Shown here piece by piece: positions 17,740 to 26,369 of a stretch of DNA of 64,000 bases. Numbering within the stretch: the first letter of the stretch is position 1; each line of letters starts with the position of its first letter. The position numbers and the translations under genes were made by a program. The notes beneath the pieces were generated by a model. It did not search any database and had not been told where the DNA came from. It saw nothing but the letters and a program-made list of their open reading frames with translations. This stretch comes from Hyphomicrobiales bacterium (lineage in GTDB: Bacteria; Pseudomonadota; Alphaproteobacteria; Rhizobiales; Phreatobacteraceae): the NCBI GenBank assembly GCA_017304475.1, contig JAFKKV010000009.1, positions 496,001-560,000 of the forward strand, written 5' to 3'.

Positions 17740-17960
17740 CGGATTGAGCATTGCATCGAGGTTAGCCGTTCTTCGAGGCTCGCAAGAGCTCGCACCTCAG
17801 GATGAGGAGCGTAGAGAGCCGCAGTCACGGCAGCGCAGGATGCGTAACGCGCTCAACGTTTCATGAGCGACGTTACTGCCATACACACAACACCTCATCC
17901 TGAGGTGCGAGCGAAGCGAGCCTCGAAGGACGGCTAACCTTTATGCAGTGCTCAATCCGA
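17740..17960. repeat. Long inverted repeat between convergent genes (dispersed palindromic element, type 1)
   Basis: Arms 17740-17807 and 17894-17960 are reverse complements at about 60 of 68 positions. The 86-bp loop holds a nested hairpin (GTAACGCGCTC against GAGCGACGTTAC). It fills most of the 272-bp gap between the convergent crotonase (ends 17725) and acyl-CoA dehydrogenase (ends 17998) genes; no reading frame was found in it. Elements with CCTCATCCTGAGGTGCGAG are known as dispersed repeats in Hyphomicrobiales genomes (from memory). A role as two-way terminator is inference. Confidence 0.85.
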
Positions 17961-17997
17961 CGCGATCACGCTCCAAGAACTGGCGCTACGCCGCCCG

Positions 17998-19203
17998 TCA
18001 GCGCAACAATTCGCCGGCGATGATCAGCTTGCGGATCTCGGTGGTGCCGGCGCCGATTTCCAGGAGCTTGGAGGCACGATAGAGCCGGTTGACCTCGGTC
18101 TCGCGCATATAACCGGCGCCGCCGAAGATCTGCACCGCATCGGCGACCACCTTGCTGCAGCCTTCCGCCGCGAACATGATGGCGGCGGCGGTGATCTTGT
18201 GGATCTCGCCGCGGCCGCCGGCGCCCTCTTCCAGGTCGTTCGCCTCGGCGAGCGTGCGGTAGCACAGCGCCTTCATCGCTTCGATGGTGACATACATTTC
18301 GGCGAGCTTGCCCTGGACCAGCTGGAAGTCGCCGATCCGGCGGCCGAACTGTTCGCGGGTTTTGGCATAGTCGATGGCGAGCTCCAGGGCGCGCTCGGCC
18401 ATGCCGACATTGATCATGGCGACGATGGCGCGCTCCAGGTCGAGCCCGCTCATGACCACCGCGACGCCGCGGTTTTCCGCGCCGACCATGTTGGCGGCCG
18501 GCACGCGGCAGTCGTCGAAGGTCAGCTCGGCGGTGGTCGAGCCGCGAAAGCCCATCTTGTCGAGCTTCTGAGCCACCGCGAAACCGGGCGTGCCCTTCTC
18601 GACGATGAAGGCGGAAATGCCCTTGGCGCCCTTGGCCTTGTCGGTCTTGGCATAGACCAGCACGATATCGGCGACCGGGCCGTTGGTGATGTAGAGCTTG
18701 CGGCCGTTCAGCACATAGCTGTCACCGTCGAGCCGGGCCGTGGTCGCCATCGAGCCGAGCGCATCGGAGCCGGCGCCGGGCTCGGTCAGCGCGAGCGCGC
18801 CGATCTTCGAACCGTCGCAGAGGCCGGGCACGACCCGGCGCTTGACCTCGGCGCTGGCATTGCGCGCGATATTGTTCAGGCACAGGTTTTCATGCGCCAC
18901 ATAGGACAGCGCGATCGCCGGGTTGTAGCGGGCCAATCCTTGGGTGATCAGAGCCGAGGTGAAGAAGTCCGAACCGCTGCCGCCGAGCTCTTCCGGCACG
19001 GTAACGCCGAGGAAACCCATCTTCGCGAGCGCCGGCATGGCCTGCGGCGGCCACCATTCCTCGTCGTCCATGCGCGGCTGCAGAGGGAGCAGCTCGTCGC
19101 GGCCGAAACGCGATGCGAGATCAAGGATTTCCTGCTGGTCGGCGGTCAGGTCGAAGGCCGAGGTCGAGCGATTGCGACCGGCGGTTCCGGTGGTGTCCAT
19201 CAT
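17998..19203 (-). CDS. Acyl-CoA dehydrogenase of the isovaleryl-/citronellyl-CoA type
   Basis: FAD enzyme of 401 aa. The catalytic Glu is in helix G (E257 in GLDLER), and the position used by medium-chain enzymes is not Glu (IGAGTTEIRK), a pattern typical of isovaleryl-CoA dehydrogenase and suited to 3-methyl-branched acyl-CoAs. FAD/substrate motifs ALTEPGAGSDALG and QIFGGAGYMRE are present. In this cluster the role of AtuD (citronellyl-CoA to geranyl-CoA) or of isovaleryl-CoA dehydrogenase both fit. GGGGAGG lies two bases before the ATG at 19203 and five before a second ATG at 19200, which may be the real start. Transcribed divergently from the TetR gene. Confidence 0.92.
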   Translation of the reverse strand: MMDTTGTAGRNRSTSAFDLTADQQEILDLASRFGRDELLPLQPRMDDEEWWPPQAMPALAKMGFLGVTVPEELGGSGSDFFTSALITQGLARYNPAIALSYVAHENLCLNNIARNASAEVKRRVVPGLCDGSKIGALALTEPGAGSDALGSMATTARLDGDSYVLNGRKLYITNGPVADIVLVYAKTDKAKGAKGISAFIVEKGTPGFAVAQKLDKMGFRGSTTAELTFDDCRVPAANMVGAENRGVAVVMSGLDLERAIVAMINVGMAERALELAIDYAKTREQFGRRIGDFQLVQGKLAEMYVTIEAMKALCYRTLAEANDLEEGAGGRGEIHKITAAAIMFAAEGCSKVVADAVQIFGGAGYMRETEVNRLYRASKLLEIGAGTTEIRKLIIAGELLR

Positions 19204-19238
19204 GTCCTCCCCAGGACGTTTCCGCCGCTTTCGGCGTG

Positions 19239-19265
19239 TTGACAGGCTTCAATGAATAATATTCA
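19239..19265 (+). promoter_or_regulatory. Putative promoter of the TetR-carboxylase-transporter operon
   Basis: A consensus -35 box TTGACA at 19239-19244 is followed at 15-17 bases by TATTCA/TTCAGT as a possible -10 region. The spacer and -10 are occupied by the palindrome at 19253-19265, so binding there would block RNA polymerase. Confidence 0.45.
19253..19265. promoter_or_regulatory. Putative TetR operator, copy 2
   Basis: TGAATAATATTCA, a perfect palindrome around a central A (TGAATA-A-TATTCA), in the space between the divergent acyl-CoA dehydrogenase and TetR genes. It matches the minus strand of copy 1 (16811-16823) at 12 of 13 positions and the match extends into the flanks (AATGAATAA...ATTCA). 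From memory, Pseudomonas AtuR is reported to bind 13-bp inverted repeats near atuA, which agrees with this site. Confidence 0.7.
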
Positions 19266-19368
19266 GTATGGGCAACTTGGCAAGCGCCCAGTCTCCGACA
19301 AGAGGCGCTCCGGGGGAGGACATCATGTTCAGGGACTGGCGCGGCCCGGCCGCGGCACGGGCGTTTCC

Positions 19369-19986
19369 ATGCCTGTGATCAGCGCGAAACGAATGCAGGA
19401 TCGCCGCGATTCGATCCTCTTGGCGGCCAAGCAGGCCTTTGCCGAGAAGGGCTTCGAGGGCACCTCCATTGCCGATATCGCCCGCGCCGCCGGCGTCTCG
19501 GACGGGCTCGCCTATCGCTATTTCCAGAACAAGCGCGACCTGCTCAACGAAGTGCTGCGCGCCTTCTACGAGCGGACCATGGTCGATCTCGACGCGATCG
19601 CCACCCGCGAGGCGCCGTTCGAAACCCGGTTGCACGACCTGATCCACCGGCACCTGCAGGCCTTCGTGGCGGATGCGGACCTTTGCCGGCTGTTCATTTC
19701 CGAGGTGCGGACCGCCAGCGACTATCAGGGCTCGCCGGTGCAGCAACTGAACCGGCGCTATACCTCGATCCTGATCCGCATCATCGAGGCCGGCGTCGCC
19801 AATGGCGAGGTGCGCGGCGATATCGATATCCGTCTGGTGCGCGACGTCATCTTCGGCGCGATCGAGCACCGCTCCTGGGCCGCCGTCAACGGCCGGCCGC
19901 TGGATGTCGGGGCGACCGCGCGCAACCTGGTGGAATTGCTGCGCTACGGCCTGATCGCACGGCCGGATGCGGGAGCCGCACGATGA
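19369..19986 (+). CDS. TetR-family repressor of the atu-like cluster
   Basis: Regulator of about 205 aa. The N-terminal helix-turn-helix reads AFAEKGFEGTSIADIARAAGVSDGLAYRYFQNK, followed by a ligand domain typical of TetR proteins acting on acyl-CoAs or lipids. The ATG at 19369 (MPVISAKRMQ) is chosen; the in-frame ATG at 19252 lies inside the operator and its MNNIQ codons are the palindrome. Its stop overlaps the start of the biotin carboxylase gene (ATGA), so it is the first gene of the long plus-strand operon. It probably represses its own promoter and those at 16797-16883 and 19203; the likely inducer is a pathway acyl-CoA (inference). Confidence 0.9.
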   Translation: MPVISAKRMQDRRDSILLAAKQAFAEKGFEGTSIADIARAAGVSDGLAYRYFQNKRDLLNEVLRAFYERTMVDLDAIATREAPFETRLHDLIHRHLQAFVADADLCRLFISEVRTASDYQGSPVQQLNRRYTSILIRIIEAGVANGEVRGDIDIRLVRDVIFGAIEHRSWAAVNGRPLDVGATARNLVELLRYGLIARPDAGAAR

Positions 19987-21464
19987 GCGCCTTGCCTTTC
20001 GACACGCTGCTGGTGGCCAATCGCGGCGAGATCGCGCTCAGGATCATCCGTTCGGCCAAGCGGATGGGCCTGCGCACCGTCATCGTCTGTCACGACGCCG
20101 ATGCCGGCTCGCCGGCCGCTGGCGCCGCCGACCAGGTGGTGCGCCTCGAAGGCGCGACCGGGGTCGCCGCCTATCTCGACGGCGCCCAGATCATCGAGGT
20201 CGCCCGGCGTTCCGGCGCCCAGGCGATCCATCCGGGCTACGGTTTCCTTTCGGAGAATGCCGGCTTTGCCCGCGCGGTGGCGGCCGCTGGCCTCGTCTTC
20301 GTCGGGCCGACGCCCGAGGCGATCGACCTGATGGGCGACAAGATCAGGTCACGCGCCTTCGTCGCCGAACGCGGCTTTCCGGTCGCGCCCTCGGCGATCG
20401 AGGATGACGATCCGGCAAGCTTCGTCGACCGGGCGCGCGCGCTCGGCGCGCCGCTGCTGGTCAAGCCTTCCGCCGGTGGCGGCGGCAAGGGCATGCGCAT
20501 CGTGCGCGACATGGCGGTGCTCGAACAGGAGATCGTCCAGGCGCGCAGCGAGGGCACACGCTATTTCGGCGACGGCCGGCTCTATGTCGAGCGTTTCGTC
20601 GAGCGCCCGCGCCATATCGAGGTGCAGGTGCTGGGCGATGCCCATGGCCACGTCGTGCATCTCGGCGAACGCGAATGCTCGGTGCAGCGGCGCTTCCAGA
20701 AAATCGTCGAGGAAACCCCATCGCCGGCGCTGAGCCCGGCTCTGCGCGAGCGCATCTGCGAGACGGCCGCCGGCATCGCGCGCGCCGCCGGTTATCGCAA
20801 TGCCGGCACGGTCGAATTCATCTTCGGCGGCGGCGAGTTCTATTTCCTGGAAATGAACACCCGGCTGCAGGTCGAGCACCCCGTCACCGAAATGGTCACC
20901 GGCCTCGACCTGGTCGAACAGCAATTGCGGGTCGCCGCCGGCGAGGCGCTGGCTTTCGGCCAGAGCGACGTCACCGCGACGGGCCATTCCATCGAACTCA
21001 GGATCTATGCCGAGTCGGCCGCGCGCGGCTTCACGCCGACCACCGGCCGGATCCTGGCGCTGGAACTGCCCGAGGGCGAGGGCATCCGGGTCGATGCCGG
21101 CTTCGCGCGTGGCCAAAGGGTGAGCACCGCCTTCGATCCGATGCTGGCGAAACTGATCGTCCATGGCGCCGACCGGGCCGAGGCGATCGCGCGGGCCAGC
21201 CGGGCGCTCGCCGATTTCGTGCTGCTCGGCTGCGAGACCAATATGGCCTTCCTGAGCCGGCTCATTACAGATCCCGCTTTCGCTGCCGGCGAGGTCCATA
21301 CCGGCTGGCTCGACGAGAATCCGAGCCTTGCCGCCGAGCCGCCGCTCGATCCGCTCACCGAGCGCAAGCTCCTGGCGATCGCGGCGCTGGCGACCCGCGC
21401 GGTGCGCGACGGCGCCGACGCCGTCCCCACCCTTCATGCTTCCATCGGCGCCTGGCGGAACTGA
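19983..21464 (+). CDS. Biotin carboxylase subunit of an acyl-CoA carboxylase (MCC/GCC alpha, split)
   Basis: ATP-dependent biotin carboxylase of 493 aa. It starts FDTLLVANRGEIALRIIRSA and has the ATP loop SAGGGGKGMR, the EVQVLGD segment, QKIVEETPSP and EMNTRLQVEHPVTE, all intact. In methylcrotonyl-CoA and geranyl-CoA carboxylases this domain is normally fused to a BT linker and biotin domain in one alpha subunit of about 660 aa. Here the frame closes at GAWRN, just where the linker should continue, and the rest is in the next gene, which starts 2 bp later in another frame; 493 plus 166 equals the usual fused length. ATGA overlap with the TetR gene upstream. Confidence 0.93.
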   Translation: MSALPFDTLLVANRGEIALRIIRSAKRMGLRTVIVCHDADAGSPAAGAADQVVRLEGATGVAAYLDGAQIIEVARRSGAQAIHPGYGFLSENAGFARAVAAAGLVFVGPTPEAIDLMGDKIRSRAFVAERGFPVAPSAIEDDDPASFVDRARALGAPLLVKPSAGGGGKGMRIVRDMAVLEQEIVQARSEGTRYFGDGRLYVERFVERPRHIEVQVLGDAHGHVVHLGERECSVQRRFQKIVEETPSPALSPALRERICETAAGIARAAGYRNAGTVEFIFGGGEFYFLEMNTRLQVEHPVTEMVTGLDLVEQQLRVAAGEALAFGQSDVTATGHSIELRIYAESAARGFTPTTGRILALELPEGEGIRVDAGFARGQRVSTAFDPMLAKLIVHGADRAEAIARASRALADFVLLGCETNMAFLSRLITDPAFAAGEVHTGWLDENPSLAAEPPLDPLTERKLLAIAALATRAVRDGADAVPTLHASIGAWRN

Positions 21465-21465
21465 C

Positions 21466-21966
21466 ATGCGGCACGCTTTCGACATAGCCGGCACGGAAAC
21501 CGAGATCTGGCTCGGCCGCGACGGCGCCGGCTACCGGCTGCACCGGGACGAGGACCAGGCCCGCGTGGCGCTCGCCGATCTCGACGGCCCGCGCCGGATG
21601 CTGACCGTCGACGGGATCTCCCAGCCGGTCGTCGTGGTGGCCGAGGGTGAGCTGCTGCACGTCCATGTCGACGGCCGCGCGCATGTCATCCGCCATCTCG
21701 ATCCGGCCCGGCGCTTCGCCGACGCGGATGCAAAAGGCGGCGCCGACATGGCGCGCGCGCCCATGCCCGGCACCGTGGTGCGCATCGACGCGGCGCCCGG
21801 CCAGCAGGTCGCCGCCGGCGATCCGATCCTGGTGATCGAGAGCATGAAGCTCGAGACCACCATTCGGGCCTGGCAGGACGGCCGCATCGGCACCATCCAT
21901 GTCAGCGAGGGGCAAAGCTTCGATCGCGATGCGCCGCTCGTCAGCCTGACCGCGGGCGAGGCCTGA
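21466..21966 (+). CDS. Biotin carrier subunit (BT linker plus biotinyl domain) of the acyl-CoA carboxylase
   Basis: Protein of 166 aa that carries the biotin. The C-terminal domain has the biotinylation motif ESMKLE with K128 and the preceding PMPGTVVRI. The first 80 residues look like the BT domain that joins alpha to beta subunits in methylcrotonyl-CoA carboxylase. Only a weak ribosome site (GGCGGAA) precedes the ATG, which follows the stop of the biotin carboxylase gene by one base, so translation probably depends on re-initiation. Either a genuine split alpha subunit or the product of a frameshift in the linker. Confidence 0.9.
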   Translation: MRHAFDIAGTETEIWLGRDGAGYRLHRDEDQARVALADLDGPRRMLTVDGISQPVVVVAEGELLHVHVDGRAHVIRHLDPARRFADADAKGGADMARAPMPGTVVRIDAAPGQQVAAGDPILVIESMKLETTIRAWQDGRIGTIHVSEGQSFDRDAPLVSLTAGEA

Positions 21967-21967
21967 C

Positions 21968-23575
21968 ATGCGCAAGATCATCTCGCAGCTCGACACCCGC
22001 TCGGCCGAATTCCAGGCCAATCTCGCCCATAATCGCGGGCTTGCCGAGGAGCTCAGGAGCCGCCAGCGCGAGGCCCGGCTGATCCGCCCCGAGCGTGACC
22101 TGCAGCGGCTGGCGCGCCAGAACAAGATGTTCGTGCGCGACCGGATCGAGGCGCTGCTCGATCCCGGCACGCCGTTTCTCGAACTCTCGACGCTCGCCGC
22201 CGGCCATGCCTATGGCGGCGACGTGCCGGGCGCCGGCATCGTCTCCGGCATCGGCATCGTCTCGGGCCGCGAGGTGATCATCCATGCCGATGATGCCAGC
22301 GTGAAGGGCGGCGCCTGGTATCCGCTCTCGGTCAAGAAGATCGTCCGCACGCTCGACATCGCCATCGAGAACCGCCTGCCGGTGGTGCATCTGTGCGACA
22401 GCGCCGGCGGTTTCCTGCCGCTGCAGGCGGAGCTGTTCGGCGATCGCTATCTGGCCGGCCGGATCTTCCGCAACCAGGCGACGCTGTCGAAAATGGGCGT
22501 GCCGCAGGTGGCGATCGTGCTCGGCCATTGCACCGCGGGCGGTGCCTATGTGCCGGCGCTCAGCGAATATAACGTCATCGTCAAAGGCACCGGCGCGATC
22601 TTCCTGGGTGGTCCGCCTTTGGTGAAAGCCGCGACCGGCGAGGAGGTGACCGTCGAGGAGCTCGGCGGTGCCGACGTGCATACCCGCATTTCCGGCACGG
22701 CCGATTATCCCGCGAGCAACGAACGCCACGCCATCGCCATTGCCCGCGAGATCGTCGGCACCTTCCCCAAGCGCCCGAAGGCGCCGGTCGAATGGGCGAC
22801 GCCGGAGCCGCCGGCCTATGATCCGGACGAGCTCTACGGCGTGATTCCGCGCGACATCAAGGTGCAGTTCGACATGCGCGAGGTGATCGCACGGCTCGTC
22901 GACGGCAGCCGGTTCCATGAATATCAGCCGGCCTATGGCACGACGCTGATCTGCGGTTTCGCCCATATCTGGGGCTGCCCGGTCGGCATCCTCGCCAATA
23001 ACGGGGTGCTGTTCAACGACAGCGCGCTGAAGGGCGCGCATTTCATGCAGCTCTGCGACCAGAACCGCACGCCGGTCCTGTTCCTGCAGAATATCACCGG
23101 CTACATGGTCGGCCGCGAATACGAGCATCGCGGCATCACCAAGGACGGCGCCAAGATGATCATGGCGGTGACCGGCCTGGAGGTGCCGAAGATCACGCTG
23201 GTGGTCAACGGCTCGTTCGGCGCCGGCAATTACGGCATGTCGGGACGCGCCTTCGACCCGCGCTTCCTGTTCATGTGGCCGCAGAGCCAGATTTCGGTGA
23301 TGGGCGCCGAACAGGCCTCCAACGTCCTGGCCGACATCAAGATCCGGCAGCTCGCCCGCAACGGCGAACAATTGGACGCCGGCGGCATCGCGGCGATCCG
23401 TGATCCGATCCTGGACGAATACCGGCGCCAGTCGAGCGCCTATTACTCGACCTCGGAAATCTGGGACGACGGCATTCTCGATCCCGTCGATACCCGAAAT
23501 GCACTGGCCATCGCCTTGTCGGCGGCGCTCAATGCGCCGGGCAAGGATCCTCATTACGGCGTCTTCAGGATGTGA
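21968..23575 (+). CDS. Acyl-CoA carboxylase carboxyltransferase (beta) subunit, AtuC/LiuB type
   Basis: Carboxyltransferase of 535 aa, full length for methylcrotonyl- or geranyl-CoA carboxylase beta. Acyl-CoA and biotin site motifs LCDSAGGFLPLQ, GHCTAGGAYVPALSEY, FLGGPPLVKAATGEEV, LQNITGYMVG and GSFGAGNYGM are all present. Whether the substrate is 3-methylcrotonyl-CoA or geranyl-CoA depends on pocket residues I cannot align here; AtuA and the TetR operator favour geranyl-CoA or a similar isoprenoid. It begins one base after the biotin carrier stop and is followed by the transporter ATPase. Confidence 0.93.
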   Translation: MRKIISQLDTRSAEFQANLAHNRGLAEELRSRQREARLIRPERDLQRLARQNKMFVRDRIEALLDPGTPFLELSTLAAGHAYGGDVPGAGIVSGIGIVSGREVIIHADDASVKGGAWYPLSVKKIVRTLDIAIENRLPVVHLCDSAGGFLPLQAELFGDRYLAGRIFRNQATLSKMGVPQVAIVLGHCTAGGAYVPALSEYNVIVKGTGAIFLGGPPLVKAATGEEVTVEELGGADVHTRISGTADYPASNERHAIAIAREIVGTFPKRPKAPVEWATPEPPAYDPDELYGVIPRDIKVQFDMREVIARLVDGSRFHEYQPAYGTTLICGFAHIWGCPVGILANNGVLFNDSALKGAHFMQLCDQNRTPVLFLQNITGYMVGREYEHRGITKDGAKMIMAVTGLEVPKITLVVNGSFGAGNYGMSGRAFDPRFLFMWPQSQISVMGAEQASNVLADIKIRQLARNGEQLDAGGIAAIRDPILDEYRRQSSAYYSTSEIWDDGILDPVDTRNALAIALSAALNAPGKDPHYGVFRM

Positions 23576-23583
23576 GGCGGGCC

Positions 23584-24420
23584 ATGAGCGCAACCGGCAT
23601 CGACATCAAAGCCTCGGCCGAGCGTCCGGTCGTGCTCGCCTGCCGCGACATCGAACGTTCCTTCGGTGGGCTGAAGGCCTTGAAGGGCACCTCGCTCGAC
23701 GTACGCGAGGGCGAGATCTTCGGCCTCGTCGGCCCGAACGGCAGCGGCAAGACCACGCTGGTCAATGTGGTCACCGGCTTCTATCCGCCCAACGCCGGAA
23801 CCGTCACGCTGTTCGGCGAGAACATCACCCATATCGCGCCGCATGCCATCGCGCGCCGCGGCGTCGCCCGCACGTTCCAGAACCTCGCTTTGTTCAAGGG
23901 CATGAGCGTGCTCGACAACATCCTGATCGGCCGTCACGTCCATATGCGGCCGAGCGCGCTCGGCACCTTCTTCTACTGGTGGTGGGCGCAGCGCGAGGAA
24001 CTGGCGAACCGGCGCATCGTCGAGGAAATCATCGAGTTCATGCAGCTGCAGGACATTCGCGACGAACCCGTCGAGGTGATCCCGCTCGGCCTGCAGAAAC
24101 GCGTCGAACTGGCGCGCGCGCTGGTCGCCGAACCGCGCTTCCTGATCCTGGACGAGCCGATGGCCGGCATGAACCAGGAGGAGAAGGAATATATCGCCCG
24201 CTTCATCCTGGATGCCCGCGAGGCGCGCGGCGTCACCATCCTGATCATCGAGCATCACATGGATGTGGTCACCGCGATCTGCGACCGGGTCGTCGTGCTC
24301 AGCTATGGCGAGATCATTTCCGAGGGCCGGCCGCAGGAGGCGATTTCGCATCCGCGCGTGGTTTCGGCCTATCTCGGCGAGCGCGCCGCCAAGCGTCACC
24401 AGGAGGCGGCCGCACCATGA
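23584..24420 (+). CDS. Branched-chain-type ABC transporter ATPase (LivG-like)
   Basis: ATPase of 278 aa of the LivG branch. Walker A is GPNGSGKTTL, the Q loop lies in ARTFQNLALFKGMSVLDN, Walker B is FLILDEPMAGMNQEE and the switch H is IIEHHMD. The ABC signature, normally LSxGQ, is degenerate: PLGLQKRVELARAL. The ATG at 23584 is preferred; a GTG at 23572 would overlap the carboxylase gene. The stop overlaps the acyl-CoA synthetase start (ATGA). With LivH, LivM, the binding protein and LivF further down it forms a complete importer, probably for a branched-chain organic acid (inference from co-transcribed enzymes). Confidence 0.92.
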   Translation: MSATGIDIKASAERPVVLACRDIERSFGGLKALKGTSLDVREGEIFGLVGPNGSGKTTLVNVVTGFYPPNAGTVTLFGENITHIAPHAIARRGVARTFQNLALFKGMSVLDNILIGRHVHMRPSALGTFFYWWWAQREELANRRIVEEIIEFMQLQDIRDEPVEVIPLGLQKRVELARALVAEPRFLILDEPMAGMNQEEKEYIARFILDAREARGVTILIIEHHMDVVTAICDRVVVLSYGEIISEGRPQEAISHPRVVSAYLGERAAKRHQEAAAP

Positions 24421-26369
24421 ACGCGCTGCTGACCAAGCTTCCCGTGCCGGTGACCTGGGCCAGACACGAAGACGGCGAGCCGGCGACCCTGGTCGCGGCG
24501 CTCGCCCGCAACGCCGCCGAATCCGGTGATCGCATCGCCTTTCGCGAACGCAAATACGGCGTCTGGCAGGAGCTGAGCTGGCGCGAGGTGCTGGCCGAGG
24601 TGCTGGCCATGGCGGTCGCGCTGGAGGCGCGGGGTCTGGCGCCGGGCGCTGCCCTGATCGTCATCGGCGACAACCGGCCCCGGCTCTATTTCTCCATGCT
24701 GGCGGCGAATGTCCTGCGCGCCTTTCCGTCGCCGGTCTATCCCGACGTGCCGCTCGACGAACTGGTGGTCTCGACCCGCCACGGCGCGCCGATCATCGCG
24801 GTGGCCGAAGACCAGGAGCAGGTCGACAAGCTCCTGGACCTGCGTGCCCGGATCGGCCGGCCGACCACCATCATCTATGACGATCCGCGCGGCCTCGGCA
24901 GCTATGCCGACGAGGGCATCGTGTCGTTCGAGGCGATCATCGCCGAGGGACGGGCGAGGCTGGCGCGCGAACCCGGGCTTGCCGCCGAGCTGATCGGCCG
25001 GGCCGGGCCCGACGACATCACCGTGCTCCTGCACTCCTCCGGCACGACCGGCCAGCCCAAGGGCATTCCGCTGCGCCACCGCAACGTCACCCGCGGCGTG
25101 CTGAACGCGGCGGCCAGCGGCTATTTCCACGAACACGAGGAACTGTTCGCCTATCTGCCCACCGCCTGGGTCGGCGATTTCGTCTTCACGCTCGGCGCCG
25201 GCCTGATGATGGTCGCCACCATCAATATTCCCGAGCGGCAGGAAACCGTCATGCACGATCTGCGCGAGGTGGCCCCGACCTTCTATCTCGCCGCGCCGCG
25301 CGCCTGGGACCAGATGCTGACCCGTATCCAGGTCGGCATGAAGAACTCGACGCCGCTGAAGCGCAAATTGTTCGACATCTTCATGCCGCGGGCCGTCGCG
25401 CTGGAGCGCAAGCGCCTGGCCGGCGGCAAGCCGAACCTGGCGGAACGGCTGGTTCACGGCGTCGGCGACATGCTGGTCTATGCGCCCTTGCGCGACTATC
25501 TCGGCCTCGGCCGGGCCGAACGCGCCTTTACCGGCGGCGAGGCGCTGGGCGAGGACACCTTCCTGTTCTTCCGCGCGCTCGGCATCAAGCTGAAGCAGTT
25601 CTACGGCCAGACCGAAACCTGCGCGCTGACCGCAGCGCAAGGCGAGGGCCGGGTCAAGCTGCACACGGTCGGGCGGCCCATGGCCGGGGTCGAGCTGCGG
25701 ATCGACGATACGGGCGAAATCCTGGTCAAGTCGCCCTCGGTGATTTCAGGCTATTTCGACGACCCCGAAGGCACCGCCAAGGCGATCGTCGACGGCTGGC
25801 TGCATACCGGCGATGCCGGCTTCCTCGACGAGGACGGCGATCTCGTCGTGCTCGGCCGGGTCAGCGAGGTCGTGCGCACCGCCGCCGGCGAGCGCTACAT
25901 CCCGAACTTCATCGAGAACCGGCTGAAGTTCAGCCCCTATATCCGCAATGTCGCCGTCATCGGCGCCGGGCGCGACCGGCTGACCGCCATCGTCTGCATT
26001 GATTTCGACGCGGTCGGCCATTGGGCCGAGGAGCGGCGGATCTCCTACACCTCCTATGCCGACCTGTCGCAGAAACCCGAGGTGATGGACCTGGTCGGCA
26101 CGGTCATTGCCCATGTCAACACGCTGCAGCCGGAAGGCCTGAGGGTCAGGCGCTTCGTCAACCTGCACAAGGATTTCGACGCCGACGACGGCGAGATCAC
26201 GCGCACCCGCAAGCTCCGCCGCAACGTCATCGAGGCGACCTATGCCGCCTTGATCGCAGCGCTCTACGGCACCGAGCGGCAGACCGTGTTCGACGCCGCG
26301 ATCACCTATGAAAGCGGCGAGCACGGGGTGATCCGGCGCACGCTCACGATCAGCGAGGTCCCCGCCTGA
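24417..26369 (+). CDS. Long-chain-type acyl-CoA synthetase (AMP-forming), AtuH-like role
   Basis: Adenylate-forming ligase of 650 aa. The AMP-binding loop is LLHSSGTTGQPKGIPL, with later motifs FYGQTETCAL, GWLHTGDAGF and DLVVLGRVSE, and the C-terminal Lys region EITRTRKLRRN. It attaches CoA to a carboxylic acid. Embedded between the two halves of an ABC importer, it is well placed to activate the incoming substrate at once, a vectorial uptake arrangement. The start at 24417 overlaps the ATPase stop and its own stop overlaps the LivH start. The exact chain specificity is not visible. Confidence 0.92.
   Translation: MNALLTKLPVPVTWARHEDGEPATLVAALARNAAESGDRIAFRERKYGVWQELSWREVLAEVLAMAVALEARGLAPGAALIVIGDNRPRLYFSMLAANVLRAFPSPVYPDVPLDELVVSTRHGAPIIAVAEDQEQVDKLLDLRARIGRPTTIIYDDPRGLGSYADEGIVSFEAIIAEGRARLAREPGLAAELIGRAGPDDITVLLHSSGTTGQPKGIPLRHRNVTRGVLNAAASGYFHEHEELFAYLPTAWVGDFVFTLGAGLMMVATINIPERQETVMHDLREVAPTFYLAAPRAWDQMLTRIQVGMKNSTPLKRKLFDIFMPRAVALERKRLAGGKPNLAERLVHGVGDMLVYAPLRDYLGLGRAERAFTGGEALGEDTFLFFRALGIKLKQFYGQTETCALTAAQGEGRVKLHTVGRPMAGVELRIDDTGEILVKSPSVISGYFDDPEGTAKAIVDGWLHTGDAGFLDEDGDLVVLGRVSEVVRTAAGERYIPNFIENRLKFSPYIRNVAVIGAGRDRLTAIVCIDFDAVGHWAEERRISYTSYADLSQKPEVMDLVGTVIAHVNTLQPEGLRVRRFVNLHKDFDADDGEITRTRKLRRNVIEATYAALIAALYGTERQTVFDAAITYESGEHGVIRRTLTISEVPA

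Noticed and set aside
16797..19368. Two proteins that would both begin MNNIQ (starts at 16824 minus and 19252 plus)
   Set aside because: The shared residues are the translated operator palindrome, not related N termini; better starts lie downstream.
19983..23575. Naming the carboxylase simply as the leucine-pathway methylcrotonyl-CoA carboxylase
   Set aside because: AtuA, the TetR-type operators and the importer fit better with an isoprenoid acid; the question stays open until pocket residues are aligned.
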